Origin: an uncultured Anaerolineae bacterium
Lineage (GTDB): Bacteria; Chloroflexota; Anaerolineae; Anaerolineales; Villigracilaceae
DNA length: 32,005 nucleotides
NCBI GenBank assembly: GCA_937120535.1
Contig: CAKZJX010000133.1
Location: 1-32,005 of the forward strand
Direction: 5' to 3'
Part shown: positions 16,804 to 26,271 of the stretch, piece by piece
Position numbering within the stretch: position 1 is the stretch's first letter
Layout: each line of letters starts with the position of its first letter
Translations under genes and position numbers: made by a program
Notes under the pieces: model-generated
The model's input: the letters and a program-made list of their open reading frames with translations, nothing else
What the model was told of the DNA's origin: nothing
The model's database searches: none

Positions 16804-19800
16804 ATGCAAACGGCACTAAAACAAGCCAATAATTTTTTGCGGCAAGGTGAGTATGAATCTGCAATTAAACTCTATGAGCAGGCGCTGGAAGAAACACCGG
16901 AGCTGGCGAGATATATTGAGTTCAGCATTCGCTCTGTCGCGAGACGGCGCATAGCCTTTTTTAATGCTTCATTGAATATTAAAGAGGAGCAACGGGTTGC
17001 TTTTAGTACGAGGGCACAGCAGACAGAGCTAGAAAAGCCAGATGATCTCGATGACTATTTTTTCGACTTGATTAAAACGAGCGGGTTGTTTGACCAATCA
17101 TGGTATTTGGATCAGTACCGAGATAAATATGGAATTATTGGCAACCCGCTGTCTCATTATTTGACTCACGGCGTGGCGCTTTCCACCAACCCCTCGCCGG
17201 GATTCGATACCGCCTGGTATCTCAAGACCAATCCAGATGTGGCGGCAGCCGATATCCACCCCTTTCTCCATTACGTCTGCCAGGGCCACAAGGAAGGCAG
17301 GCTGCCCAAGCCGCCCCTCGTTCAAGGCGACCTGGAGGCCTACTACGTGGAGCCGGCGCGGTATGTGCCGCGCCTGCCCGTGGATGCCCCGCCCGTTGAA
17401 AAGGCCGCGCGGGTCATCGCCTTCTACCTGCCACAGTTCCACCCCATACCGGAAAACGACGCCTGGTGGGGCGAGGGCTTTACCGAATGGACCAACGTCC
17501 GGCCGGCCAGGCCGCTGTTCGAGGGCCACTACCAGCCACACGTGCCCGATGATTTCCTCGGTTATTACGACCTGCGCGACACCTCGGTGATGCGCAAGCA
17601 GATCGAGCTCGCCAGGCAATACGGTATTGAGGGCTTTTGTTTCTACGTCTACTGGTTCTCTGGCAAGCGTCTGCTGGAAACCCCGGTGGACAACTACCTT
17701 GCCGACCCGAGTCTGGATCTGCCCTTCTGCATCTGCTGGGCCAACGAGAACTGGACTCGCCGCTGGGATGGCTCCGAGCATGAAATCCTCATGGCCCAGG
17801 AATACACCGAGGCGCACGACCTGAAATTCATTGCCGACATGGCAAAATACCTGCGCGATCCGCGTTACATCAGGGTGGACGGCAAGCCACTGTTCATCGT
17901 ATATCGTCCCAACCTGTTTCCGGACATGAAGGCGACTGCCAAACGGTGGCGGGAATGGTGCCGCTCCAACGGCATCGGTGAGATTTACCTCGCTTATACG
18001 CAATCATTCGAATCGGTTGACCCTGAGATCTATGGTTTCGACGCTGCGGTCGAATTCCCACCCAATAATTCATCGCCGCCGAACATCACCTCCCGGGTGA
18101 AGCCTGCTGTCGATGACTTCCAGTCCACCGTTTATGACTGGCGCGTATTCGTTCAGCGCAGCGAATACTACCGAGACCCCGGCTACAAGCTGTTCCGGGG
18201 TGTGTGCCCCTCATGGGACAACTCGGCTCGCAGAAAAAACAAGGGTGTGGTCTTTCACAACAATTCCCCCAAGCTTTTCACCCGCTGGTTGACCAATGCC
18301 TTTGCCGACACGCTGACACGTTTCCACCAGCCGGATGAAAAAATCATCTTCGTCAACGCATGGAACGAGTGGGCGGAAGGTGCCCATCTGGAACCTGACC
18401 AGCGTTACGGTTATGCCTGGCTGCAGGCCGTGCGTGACGCTCATGCCGCGGCCCTGCGCCAGCAGCGACGCATCGTCGTGGTCAGCCACGATGCCCACCC
18501 GCACGGCGCTCAGATACTCTGCCTGAACTTTGCTCGCTACTTCAAGGAACAGTTCCATTTCGAGGTCGAGATGATCGTCCTGGGCGAAGGCAGGCTGATT
18601 CCTAAATTCCAAGAATATGCCCAGGTCCATCGCATGGACCTGGCGCAAGCCGACAAGCCGGCGATAAACCTGCTCCTGGCTTCGCTGCGCAAGAAGGGCG
18701 CCGAGGTAGCCATTGTCAACACCACGGTGTCGGGTAAGCTGGTGCCCCATCTCAAGGAACACGGTTTCAGCGTGGTGTCCCTCATCCATGAGATGCCGCG
18801 CATCCTAGAGTCCTACAAGCTCAATGAGCATGCCGAGCAGATCGCGGCATTGGCCGACAAGGTCGTCTTCCCTGCACAGCAAGTGCGTGAAGGCTTCGAA
18901 GCATTTATCGGCAGGCCGCTGCAACAGGCCGTCATCCGACCGCAGGGCTTGTATCTGCGCAGCCTGCTGCGCCAGGGCGCGGACAAGCAGGCCGTCAGAT
19001 CCAGCGTGCGGAAAAAGCTGGGGTTGCCGGAGCAGGCCAAAATCATTATGTGCGCCGGCTATGCCGACCACCGCAAGGGCTTCGACCTCTTCGTACTCGC
19101 TTGTGTGAAGGTCATGCAGCAGTTGCCGGACACCTATGCGTTATGGGTGGGGCACCTGGACCAGAAGTTCGTCGATCAATCCCTGGAGCCTGCGATTGCC
19201 GAGGGGCTGCGCGACCGCTTCCTCTTCACCGGCCTGGTCGATCAGCCGCAGGAATACTACCTGGCCGCCGACATCTATGCCCTGACCTCGCGCGAAGACC
19301 CGTTCCCCTCAGTTGTGATGGAGGCCCTGGATGCCCTGACGCCCGTGGTTGCCTTCAAGGGCTGCGGCGGTTTCGAAAACCTGCTCGAACGGGATTGCGG
19401 CCTGCTGGTGCCGGCCGAGGATCACGTCGCCTTTGCCCAAGCACTGATCGAATTGCTGCGGAACCCGCAACGTGCCAGGGCGCTCGCGGCGGCTGGCCGG
19501 GACATCGTCGAAGCGGAACTGAGCTTCCGGCATTACCTGTTCGACCTTCTGGAGTTGGCCGGCGAACCGTTGCCAAGGGTTACCGCTGTCGTGCCCAACT
19601 ACCGTTATGCCCGATATCTTCCCGAGCGACTGGAAACGGTGACCAGCCAGACCTTGCCGTTATACGAGCTCATCGTCCTGGACGACTGCTCGCCCGACGA
19701 CAGCGTGGAAGTCGCGCGGCGGTTTCTGCGGCAGTGCGAAATTCCCTGGCGGCTGGAGGTCAACACGACCAATTCCGGCAATGTCTTCCGGCAATGGCGC

Positions 19801-20415
19801 AAGGGCCTGGAACTCGCCCGTGGCGAATACGTGTGGATCGCCGAGGCGGACGATCTTGCTCGACCTGAATTTCTCGACCGCATCGTGCGCAGGATGCAGG
19901 AAACCGGGGCGGTGCTGGGCTTTAGCGATAGCTGGCAGATCGACGAGGACGGCCGGCGCCTGGGTGAAAGCTACAAACCCTATGTGAACCAGGAAAACCC
20001 GGGCGCTTTCGACCAAAGTTTCGTCATGGACGGGCGGGAATTCCTCGAGAAATACCTGGCCATCAAAAACGTCATCCTCAACGTCTCCGGCGTGGTCTTC
20101 TGCCGCGACGCGCTGACGGAAGCGATGGATCGAATCGGCGACGGACTCCACCAATACAAGGTGGCCGGCGACTGGCGCATCTACATCGAACTTTGCGCCA
20201 TGAACGGCAAGGTGGTGTACGAGGCCGAGCCTTTGAACGGCCACCGGCGGCATCGGACCAGCGTGACACATGCACTGGACGCGCAACGACACTTGCGGGA
20301 AATCGAAAGCATGCACGCCCTCAGCCGGGCATTGGTGCAATGCGACACGGCACACGAGAAGCAAAAACAGTACTTCTTCGAGGCCGAGCAATATTTGAAT
20401 GGAACAAGATCATAA
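16804..20415 (+). CDS. Trimodular glycosyltransferase: WbsX-type, GT4 and GT2 domains
   Basis: 1203 residues. The N-terminus has one TPR-like helix pair (about 1-40), then two WYL...HYL type motifs (about 98-170) often found ahead of WbsX domains. A WbsX/GH99-like domain follows at about 200-545 (FYLPQFHPIPEN, WWGEGFTEWTNV, WANENWTRRWDG, NAWNEWAEG). A GT4 domain is at about 556-915 (AGYADHRKGFDLF, SREDPFPSVVMEAL, the retaining-type C-terminal site). A GT2 domain is at about 922-1195 (VVPNYRYARYL, DDCSPDDS, metal site EADD). One chain could therefore add two or three sugars in sequence. WbsX proteins are common in O-antigen and capsule loci, but the linkage made cannot be told from sequence. 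The ATG follows AGGAAT. The first 120 codons are visibly more AT-rich than the remainder. The C-terminal coding end is duplicated at 21659-21760. Confidence 0.9.
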   Translation: MQTALKQANNFLRQGEYESAIKLYEQALEETPELARYIEFSIRSVARRRIAFFNASLNIKEEQRVAFSTRAQQTELEKPDDLDDYFFDLIKTSGLFDQSWYLDQYRDKYGIIGNPLSHYLTHGVALSTNPSPGFDTAWYLKTNPDVAAADIHPFLHYVCQGHKEGRLPKPPLVQGDLEAYYVEPARYVPRLPVDAPPVEKAARVIAFYLPQFHPIPENDAWWGEGFTEWTNVRPARPLFEGHYQPHVPDDFLGYYDLRDTSVMRKQIELARQYGIEGFCFYVYWFSGKRLLETPVDNYLADPSLDLPFCICWANENWTRRWDGSEHEILMAQEYTEAHDLKFIADMAKYLRDPRYIRVDGKPLFIVYRPNLFPDMKATAKRWREWCRSNGIGEIYLAYTQSFESVDPEIYGFDAAVEFPPNNSSPPNITSRVKPAVDDFQSTVYDWRVFVQRSEYYRDPGYKLFRGVCPSWDNSARRKNKGVVFHNNSPKLFTRWLTNAFADTLTRFHQPDEKIIFVNAWNEWAEGAHLEPDQRYGYAWLQAVRDAHAAALRQQRRIVVVSHDAHPHGAQILCLNFARYFKEQFHFEVEMIVLGEGRLIPKFQEYAQVHRMDLAQADKPAINLLLASLRKKGAEVAIVNTTVSGKLVPHLKEHGFSVVSLIHEMPRILESYKLNEHAEQIAALADKVVFPAQQVREGFEAFIGRPLQQAVIRPQGLYLRSLLRQGADKQAVRSSVRKKLGLPEQAKIIMCAGYADHRKGFDLFVLACVKVMQQLPDTYALWVGHLDQKFVDQSLEPAIAEGLRDRFLFTGLVDQPQEYYLAADIYALTSREDPFPSVVMEALDALTPVVAFKGCGGFENLLERDCGLLVPAEDHVAFAQALIELLRNPQRARALAAAGRDIVEAELSFRHYLFDLLELAGEPLPRVTAVVPNYRYARYLPERLETVTSQTLPLYELIVLDDCSPDDSVEVARRFLRQCEIPWRLEVNTTNSGNVFRQWRKGLELARGEYVWIAEADDLARPEFLDRIVRRMQETGAVLGFSDSWQIDEDGRRLGESYKPYVNQENPGAFDQSFVMDGREFLEKYLAIKNVILNVSGVVFCRDALTEAMDRIGDGLHQYKVAGDWRIYIELCAMNGKVVYEAEPLNGHRRHRTSVTHALDAQRHLREIESMHALSRALVQCDTAHEKQKQYFFEAEQYLNGTRS

Positions 20416-21344
20416 TGTGGATTGAAAAACAAATCCAGAGATTTCTCGGAGAACCGCTTGCCGCCTACGCATCAAGCGCCACAATTGCCCCAAAGCGTGT
20501 TGGGGAGGTCTCCAATGACCGTAGCGCAGTGGTGGGTAAGAATGGATGGTGCTTCATCTACGAGGGTAGCAATAACTACCGCGGTGCTTACCATGACGTT
20601 GGCCTTGCTCCGTTGGGGGACCAGTGGGCAAGATTGATTGAACAAAGACAGCGGAAGTGCGAAGCACTTGGGGTCCGTTTTGTTCAGCTCATCGTGCCGA
20701 ACAAGGCGACGCTAATGCCCGAGAACTTCCCAGAGCCCCTGGGTGCAGGAGTGACCAACATGCTGCACCGGTTGCTTGAAGCCACGCCCACCGCAAACTT
20801 CCTGTGTCCGGTCGAAGAGATGCGTAACCCGGTCGTGAGGGATTATGTCTTTCGGCGCAATGATACTCACCTCACCCTTGTCGGAAATGCCATGCTGGTC
20901 GTTCTGCTGCTTGCAGCCGTAGGTGTAGATCCTGTCAGTATCCCTTGTATCGAAACTACCCGCTGCAATCACACGGGTGATCTGGGTAGTAAGTTTGCCG
21001 AACCTATCTCCGAGTGGTTCTGTGCACCCAAGTTTGATGTGGGGCTTCTGGATCAAAGGTGCATCGAGAAGACACATGAGATAGTTGTTGACGGCTTCAA
21101 CGGAACGAGACAGTCATTCCATAACCCCTGGGCGCCGTTCAAGCAGAGGCTTTTGGTGTTCGGGAACTCCTTCTTCGAGAGAACTCCCTCATGGGGTATG
21201 AGTCCGATTTTCGCTGCTCTCTTCGAAGAATTTCATTTTATCTGGACGCCAGACTTTGACGAGGCGTGTGCCGTGACATTGGAGCCGGATATCATAATTT
21301 GCCAGACCTGTGAGCGCTTCATGATTCGCCTACCGACCTCATGA
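20415..21344 (+). CDS. AlgX/AlgJ-like SGNH-type protein, putative polysaccharide O-acyltransferase
   Basis: 309 residues. The segment KNGWCFIYEGSNN resembles the GKDGWLF opening of AlgX/AlgJ domains. A DxH pair (Asp150, His152 in NDTHLT) and a downstream Ser252 in the block VFGNSF fit the SGNH catalytic triad; the 100-residue His-Ser spacing is close to the AlgX layout. In alginate and related systems such proteins transfer acetyl groups to the polymer in the periplasm. No signal peptide or membrane helix is seen here, so a cytoplasmic site, or transfer to a precursor, must be considered. I chose the ATG at 20415 because it overlaps the preceding TAA; an upstream in-frame extension to 20193 would lie entirely inside the glycosyltransferase gene. 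Base composition is lower in GC than its neighbours. Confidence 0.68.
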   Translation: MWIEKQIQRFLGEPLAAYASSATIAPKRVGEVSNDRSAVVGKNGWCFIYEGSNNYRGAYHDVGLAPLGDQWARLIEQRQRKCEALGVRFVQLIVPNKATLMPENFPEPLGAGVTNMLHRLLEATPTANFLCPVEEMRNPVVRDYVFRRNDTHLTLVGNAMLVVLLLAAVGVDPVSIPCIETTRCNHTGDLGSKFAEPISEWFCAPKFDVGLLDQRCIEKTHEIVVDGFNGTRQSFHNPWAPFKQRLLVFGNSFFERTPSWGMSPIFAALFEEFHFIWTPDFDEACAVTLEPDIIICQTCERFMIRLPTS

Positions 21345-21544
21345 TGCGAAGAGGATTAAGTTGTGACTCAATATGGAACAAATGCAGGTTGTTTTTGACG
21401 GAAATACTAGTGTGTGGTTTTGCAGCTGTAGCTTGGTGTGCTGCAAAATAAGCTTTGCGTAGGCCGGCTACGAACAAAGTTGAGCATGCCTTGATTTCGG
21501 GTGATAAAAACCAGGTGAATGATAGAATGATTTTTCGGGGAAAA

Positions 21545-21910
21545 ATGGAACATAACAAGGTAATTTTAGCCGAGGCCGGTGAATGTGCCCGCCTTGGGGA
21601 TGCGGCTGGCATGTACAGAGTGCTGCGAAAAATACCGCTGGCAGACTACTTCGATCTTCAATACAGGGTGGCCGACGACTGGCGCATCTACATCGAGCTT
21701 TGCGTCATGAACGGCAAGGTGGTGTACGAGTCCGAGCCTTTGAACGGCCACCAGCGGCATGTGAAGAGCGTCATCCGGCAAAACAACCACCTCGACGAAG
21801 TCATCGCCATCCAGGATCTCGCCGCCTCGCTGATCACGCTGAACCCGGCCAAGCTCGAGCAGATTGGCGTTTATCGTGAAGTACTCAAAAAGCATTTCGA
21901 AGCGGCCTGA
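21545..21910 (+). CDS. Hypothetical protein; orphan C-terminal fragment of a GT2 glycosyltransferase (probable gene remnant)
   Basis: 121 residues from the ATG at 21545, which has GGGG six bases upstream; a TTG start at 21455 would give 151. Residues from about 39 onward (YRVADDWRIYIELC, then GKVVYESEPLNGH) match the end of the 1203-residue glycosyltransferase (YKVAGDWRIYIELC and following), and at DNA level 21668-21760 agrees with 20161-20253 at 88 of 93 positions. The catalytic GT-A part is absent, so no transferase activity is expected. The first 38 residues have no counterpart I recognise. It most likely remains from recombination between paralogous glycosyltransferase genes; it may or may not still be expressed. 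Confidence 0.6.
   Translation: MEHNKVILAEAGECARLGDAAGMYRVLRKIPLADYFDLQYRVADDWRIYIELCVMNGKVVYESEPLNGHQRHVKSVIRQNNHLDEVIAIQDLAASLITLNPAKLEQIGVYREVLKKHFEAA
21659..21760 (+). repeat. Dispersed direct repeat of the glycosyltransferase 3' region (partner 20152-20253)
   Basis: About 102 bp here match 20152-20253 in the same orientation with roughly six mismatches by eye. Beyond this block the two copies remain similar at protein level but diverge at DNA level. The pair brackets the 3' tip of the trimodular glycosyltransferase gene and the whole AlgX-like gene. Confidence 0.85.
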
Positions 21911-21972
21911 CTGGCGCGCCGATGCTCCCTCGAACATCCACCACAGACAACGGAAAAGAGTCCGGTTCATTT

Positions 21973-23373
21973 ATGGCTAGCAAAAAAATCCTGCTCTGGG
22001 GTGCCCTTCCCCGGCTGCCCAAGAACAAAACCTATCGTGAATCCTACCAAATCTCTGGCAATAACTTCGGCAACATTCTGATTGGTCATGGCGTTGTAAG
22101 CGTGCTCGGCGATTACGAATACATCTTCCGCTCACAACTCAAAGGGCCGGAAGACGCCGACGAACAGTGCGAGCGTATCGTCATCCCGGCAGCCAATTTT
22201 CTGTGGAAAGGGTTCGATTTCGGCTATATGGCCGACTTCATCGAAGCGACGCATTTGCCTGTCACCATCCTCGGCCTGGGTGCACAGACCAACGACCGCT
22301 CGATGGTTTCCTATATTCACCCCAACACGCTGCGCCTGATCAAACTCATTGCCGAGCGCTCGCCCAGCCTCGGGGTGCGGGGTTTCTATACCGCCGAGGT
22401 TCTCGCAGCGAACGGTATCCTCAACGTCGAAGTGCTGGGTTGCCCCTCGCTATATACCAACCTTGCCCCGCCGCAGGCGATCACGCCGCCCCGGCTCGAA
22501 GAGCTCGGTGGAATGGTCGTCAATTTCTCCCGTCGTGTATCTGGCCATGCTTTTTCGAAGCCAGCCCTGATGGCCGTTGAAAACGCCTTGTTAAAAATGG
22601 CAATGCGCTTAGATCTTCCTTTCGTCGCACAGGACGAGTTGGAAGAACTGGCGTTGGCGTTCGGTGATGGCGGAGCGGTCGAACGCAAGACCGTCGCCAC
22701 CTATTTTTCCAGCGTCGGCGAAGCGGAAGTGACCAGCTATTTCTCGCGCAAAACACAGTATTTCTGTGATGTGGATGAATGGTCGGCCTTTATGCGCCAG
22801 CGCAGCGGAACCGTTGGCAGCCGTCTGCATGGCAATATTATTTCCCTGATTAATGGCAAAACCGGTTTTGTCATCGCTCACGACTCACGCACGCTGGAAG
22901 TCTGTGCGCTGACTGGCATCCCCTACCTAAACATCAAGCAGATTTATCCCGAAACATTCCGCGAAGAAGAATTGATAGAACGCGTTCTGAATGCCGACTA
23001 CGGAAAATTCGTATCCAACATTGGCCAGCTCTTCAGAAAATACCGATCTTTTCTGGATACTCATGGCCTGAGGCACAAACTGACTGCTGACTTGCCCGAG
23101 GTGATGTTACAGGAACCAAATGCTGCGCTTCCTGTCCTCATACGCCCTCAATTACCTGCCACCGCCGCCGGGCAGCTTGCAGAGCTGGGCGAGCTGCTGA
23201 AAACCGTGGTGGAGCGCAAGAATGCCACCATTGAGTCGCAGAGGGCCGAGATACAAGCTTTGCAAGATCGCCAGAACGCGCTTTACGAGCAATTGGTTCG
23301 GGCAGAGGCGCAATTGGATTTGCTCAAGCAGATGGTTCTTCCTGAGGCGGGGAGCCGACTGGAGCGGCTATAA
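21973..23373 (+). CDS. Polysaccharide pyruvyl transferase family protein
   Basis: 466 residues from the ATG at 21973; an ATG at 21922 would add 17 residues that do not look conserved (MLPRTSTTDNG...). Family marks are [11 protein letters not shown] at about 29-39, ILGLGAQ near 100, the [11 protein letters not shown] region, and the C-terminal [11 protein letters not shown] block followed by IAHDSRT. Members such as CsaB transfer pyruvate from phosphoenolpyruvate to a sugar, giving a ketal that adds a negative charge. The final 65 or so residues form a short coiled coil ([18 protein letters not shown]), an unusual extension also seen in the large GT2 protein of this locus. Some family members act as glycan transferases of other kinds, so the exact reaction is inferred. 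Confidence 0.82.
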   Translation: MASKKILLWGALPRLPKNKTYRESYQISGNNFGNILIGHGVVSVLGDYEYIFRSQLKGPEDADEQCERIVIPAANFLWKGFDFGYMADFIEATHLPVTILGLGAQTNDRSMVSYIHPNTLRLIKLIAERSPSLGVRGFYTAEVLAANGILNVEVLGCPSLYTNLAPPQAITPPRLEELGGMVVNFSRRVSGHAFSKPALMAVENALLKMAMRLDLPFVAQDELEELALAFGDGGAVERKTVATYFSSVGEAEVTSYFSRKTQYFCDVDEWSAFMRQRSGTVGSRLHGNIISLINGKTGFVIAHDSRTLEVCALTGIPYLNIKQIYPETFREEELIERVLNADYGKFVSNIGQLFRKYRSFLDTHGLRHKLTADLPEVMLQEPNAALPVLIRPQLPATAAGQLAELGELLKTVVERKNATIESQRAEIQALQDRQNALYEQLVRAEAQLDLLKQMVLPEAGSRLERL

Positions 23374-23399
23374 TTTTCGGAATAAATAAAGGGGTTTCT

Positions 23400-24488
23400 A
23401 TGATTTTTGTCACCGGAGGCGCCGGTTTTATCGGGGCCAATTTTGTGCACTTCTGGTTGCGTCAGTATGATGAGCCTGTGCTGGTGCTCGACGCACTGAC
23501 TTATGCCGGTAACCTGGAGAGTCTTGCTTCCTTCGCTTCCGATCCACGCTATCACTTTGCACATGTAGATATCTGCAACCGCCACGCCGTTGCTGCGTTA
23601 CTGGCCCAATACCGCCCTCGTGCCATCCTGCACTTTGCCGCCGAAAGCCATGTGGACCGTTCCATCCACGGCCCGGGCGAATTTATCCGCACCAATGTGC
23701 AAGGTACCTTTGAGTTACTTGAAGCCGCGCGCGCTTATTGGCATGAACTGCGCGATGCAGAAAAAGCCGCCTTTCGCTTTCTGCACGTCTCCACCGATGA
23801 GGTCTATGGCAGCCTCGGGCCTACCGATCCTCCCTTTAGCGAGACCACGCCTTACGCACCCAATAGTCCTTACAGCGCGAGCAAGGCGGCAAGCGACCAT
23901 CTGGTGCGTGCCTGGCATCACACCTATGGTCTGCCCACCCTCACCACGAACTGCTCCAATAACTACGGCCCCTATCAATTTCCCGAAAAGCTCATCCCGC
24001 TGATGATCCACAACGCCCTGGCCGGCAAGCCCCTGCCGGTGTATGGCGATGGGCAGAACGTGCGCGACTGGATGTATGTGGAAGACCACTGCCGCGCCAT
24101 CGCCCGGGTGCTCGAAGCCGGCAGGCCTGGTGAGACCTATAACATCGGCGGGCACAACGAGGTGAAGAACATCGATGTGGTGCACACCGTTTGCAACCTG
24201 CTTGACGAACTGCGCCCCAGAGAGGACGGCAACAGTTACCGGGCGCAGATCGCCTTCGTCGCTGATCGGCCTGGCCACGACCGGCGCTATGCCATCGACG
24301 CCCGCAAGATCGAGCGCGAACTGGGTTGGACGCCGCAGGAGACCTTCGCCACCGGACTGCGTAAAACCGTGCAGTGGTATCTCGACCATCCAGACTGGGT
24401 GGCCCATGTCACCAGCGGCGAATACCTGCGGTGGGTGGACAGACACTATGGCGCCCAAGCGGGCGAACGGGCAGGAGGTGAAAATTGA
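23400..24488 (+). CDS. rfbB: dTDP-glucose 4,6-dehydratase
   Basis: 362 residues, the usual length for RmlB/RfbB. It has the NAD-binding GGAGFIG at 6-12, the active-site Thr132-Asp133-Glu134 and the YxxxK pair Tyr158/Lys162 (YSASK), plus the C-terminal family segment [20 protein letters not shown]. It converts dTDP-glucose to dTDP-4-keto-6-deoxyglucose, step two of dTDP-L-rhamnose synthesis. A good Shine-Dalgarno (AAGGGG) precedes the ATG after a 26-base gap, so this gene may begin a translational subunit. It is followed by rfbD, rfbA and rfbC with overlapping ends. Confidence 0.97.
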   Translation: MIFVTGGAGFIGANFVHFWLRQYDEPVLVLDALTYAGNLESLASFASDPRYHFAHVDICNRHAVAALLAQYRPRAILHFAAESHVDRSIHGPGEFIRTNVQGTFELLEAARAYWHELRDAEKAAFRFLHVSTDEVYGSLGPTDPPFSETTPYAPNSPYSASKAASDHLVRAWHHTYGLPTLTTNCSNNYGPYQFPEKLIPLMIHNALAGKPLPVYGDGQNVRDWMYVEDHCRAIARVLEAGRPGETYNIGGHNEVKNIDVVHTVCNLLDELRPREDGNSYRAQIAFVADRPGHDRRYAIDARKIERELGWTPQETFATGLRKTVQWYLDHPDWVAHVTSGEYLRWVDRHYGAQAGERAGGEN

Positions 24489-25387
24489 ACCCCCTTCGCA
24501 TCCTGCTGCTGGGCGCCGACGGTCAGGTGGGCTGGGAGCTGCGGCGTGCCCTGCTGCCGCTGGGTGAGGTGTTGCCCACATCCCGCGCCCAGGCGGACCT
24601 TGCCGATCTTCCCGGCTTGCGGGCGCTGCTGGAGAGAGAACAGCCCGATGTCATCGTCAATGCCGCCGCCTATACCGCAGTGGACAAGGCTGAAAGCGAG
24701 CCGGAGCTCGCCCGGCGGATCAATGCCGATGCCCCGCGGGTCTTGGCGGAGTACGCCGCAGCCAACGACGCTTTGTTGGTGCATTATTCGACCGATTATG
24801 TTTTCGATGGCAACAAGTTTGCGCCCTATGTCGAAAGCGATGTCCCCAACCCGCAAAGCGTCTATGGCCAAACCAAGCTTGCGGGGGAAGAGGCGATTAC
24901 TGTCAGTGGTTGTCGCTACCTGATTCTGCGCACCTCCTGGGTGTACGCCGCACGCGGGCACAACTTCGCCAAGACCATGCTACGCCTGGCCGCCGAGCGT
25001 GACAGCCTGCGGGTGGTGGCGGATCAGATCGGTGCGCCTACCAGCGCCGAGTTGATTGCCGACGTCACCGCGCTGGCGCTGCATCGCCTGCGCACCGACT
25101 CTGCCTTGGCGCAGCAGGCCAGCGGCATCTATCACCTCACCGCGCAAGGCAGCACCTCGTGGCATGGCTACGCCCAGTTCGTCCTCGCCTGCGCCCAGGC
25201 ACGCGGCATGGCGCTGCGCTGCGCACCTTCCGCCGTGCAGGCCATCGCTACCGCCGACTATCCCTTGCCTGCGCCGCGTCCGGCCAACTCGCGGCTGGAC
25301 TGCGGCAAACTGCAAACCACTTTCGATCTGGTACTGCCGCCCTGGCAGGTTAAGGTGCAACGCATGATCGACGAGCTTTCGCTATGA
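24485..25387 (+). CDS. rfbD: dTDP-4-dehydrorhamnose reductase
   Basis: 300 residues of the RmlD/RfbD short-chain reductase group. The nucleotide-binding start reads [22 protein letters not shown] follows near residue 60, STDYVFDG near 100, and the catalytic Tyr127/Lys131 lie in YGQTK. It performs the final NAD(P)H-dependent reduction to dTDP-L-rhamnose. The start is a TTG whose bases overlap the rfbB stop (TTGA); a near-perfect AGGAGGTG at 24473-24480 lies directly before it, supporting the unusual codon. The rfbB-D-A-C order is the common one. Confidence 0.96.
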   Translation: MNPLRILLLGADGQVGWELRRALLPLGEVLPTSRAQADLADLPGLRALLEREQPDVIVNAAAYTAVDKAESEPELARRINADAPRVLAEYAAANDALLVHYSTDYVFDGNKFAPYVESDVPNPQSVYGQTKLAGEEAITVSGCRYLILRTSWVYAARGHNFAKTMLRLAAERDSLRVVADQIGAPTSAELIADVTALALHRLRTDSALAQQASGIYHLTAQGSTSWHGYAQFVLACAQARGMALRCAPSAVQAIATADYPLPAPRPANSRLDCGKLQTTFDLVLPPWQVKVQRMIDELSL

Positions 25388-26271
25388 CCACGCAACGCAA
25401 AGGCATTATCCTCGCCGGCGGCTCCGGCACGCGGCTCTACCCCGTCACCCAGGTTGTGAGCAAGCAACTGTTGCCCGTGTACGACAAGCCGATGATCTAT
25501 TATCCCTTGAGCACTCTGATGCTCGCCGGCATCCGCGACGTGCTCATCATCTCCACCCCGCAGGACACCCCGCGCTTTGCCCAGTTGCTCGGCGATGGCA
25601 GCCAGTGGGGCTTGAGCCTGCAGTACGCCGTGCAGCCCAGCCCCGACGGTCTGGCGCAGGCCTTTATCATCGGGCGAGAATTCATTAGTGGTGCTCCAAG
25701 TAGTCTGGTGCTGGGCGACAACCTGTTCTGGGGCCACGATCTGCAAGCCTCGCTCAAAGACGCCAGCGCCCAAACGGAAGGCGCCACGGTTTACGCCTAC
25801 CATGTGCACGACCCCGAGCGTTACGGTGTGGTCGAATTTGATGCGACAGGCCGCGCAATCAGCATCGAAGAAAAACCCGCCAGGCCAAAGAGCAGCTATG
25901 CCGTCACGGGCCTGTACTTTTACGACCACCAGGTATGCGACATTGCCGCCAGCCTCAAGCCCTCGCTGCGCGGCGAGTTGGAGATCACCGACGTCAACCG
26001 GGTGTATTTGGAACAGGGTCAGTTGCAGGTGCAGACCTTGGGGCGCGGCTACGCCTGGCTGGACACCGGCACCCATGACAGCCTGCTCGAAGCCGGGCAC
26101 TTTATTGCCACCATCGAAAAACGCCAGGGCCTCAAGGTCGCCTGCCCCGAGGAAATTGCCTGGCGCAATGGCTGGATCGACGCATCCCAGCTCGAAGCAC
26201 TGGCTGCTCCCATGAAAAAGAACGGCTATGGACAGTACCTGATGCGTCTGCTTGTCGAGGAGAAGGTATGA
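25384..26271 (+). CDS. rfbA: Glucose-1-phosphate thymidylyltransferase
   Basis: 295 residues. The nucleotidyltransferase signature GGSGTRLYP is at 12-20, followed by [16 protein letters not shown], and GLAQAFIIG near 90 is typical of RmlA/RfbA. It forms dTDP-glucose from dTTP and glucose-1-phosphate, the committed first step, and in known enzymes is inhibited by dTDP-rhamnose. It overlaps rfbD and rfbC by ATGA at both ends, so the four enzymes are probably made in fixed ratio. Confidence 0.97.
   Translation: MTTQRKGIILAGGSGTRLYPVTQVVSKQLLPVYDKPMIYYPLSTLMLAGIRDVLIISTPQDTPRFAQLLGDGSQWGLSLQYAVQPSPDGLAQAFIIGREFISGAPSSLVLGDNLFWGHDLQASLKDASAQTEGATVYAYHVHDPERYGVVEFDATGRAISIEEKPARPKSSYAVTGLYFYDHQVCDIAASLKPSLRGELEITDVNRVYLEQGQLQVQTLGRGYAWLDTGTHDSLLEAGHFIATIEKRQGLKVACPEEIAWRNGWIDASQLEALAAPMKKNGYGQYLMRLLVEEKV

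Noticed and set aside
20193-20414. Upstream extension of the AlgX-like reading frame
   Set aside because: These 74 codons lie wholly inside the glycosyltransferase coding end; the ATG at 20415 overlapping the TAA stop fits the operon pattern.
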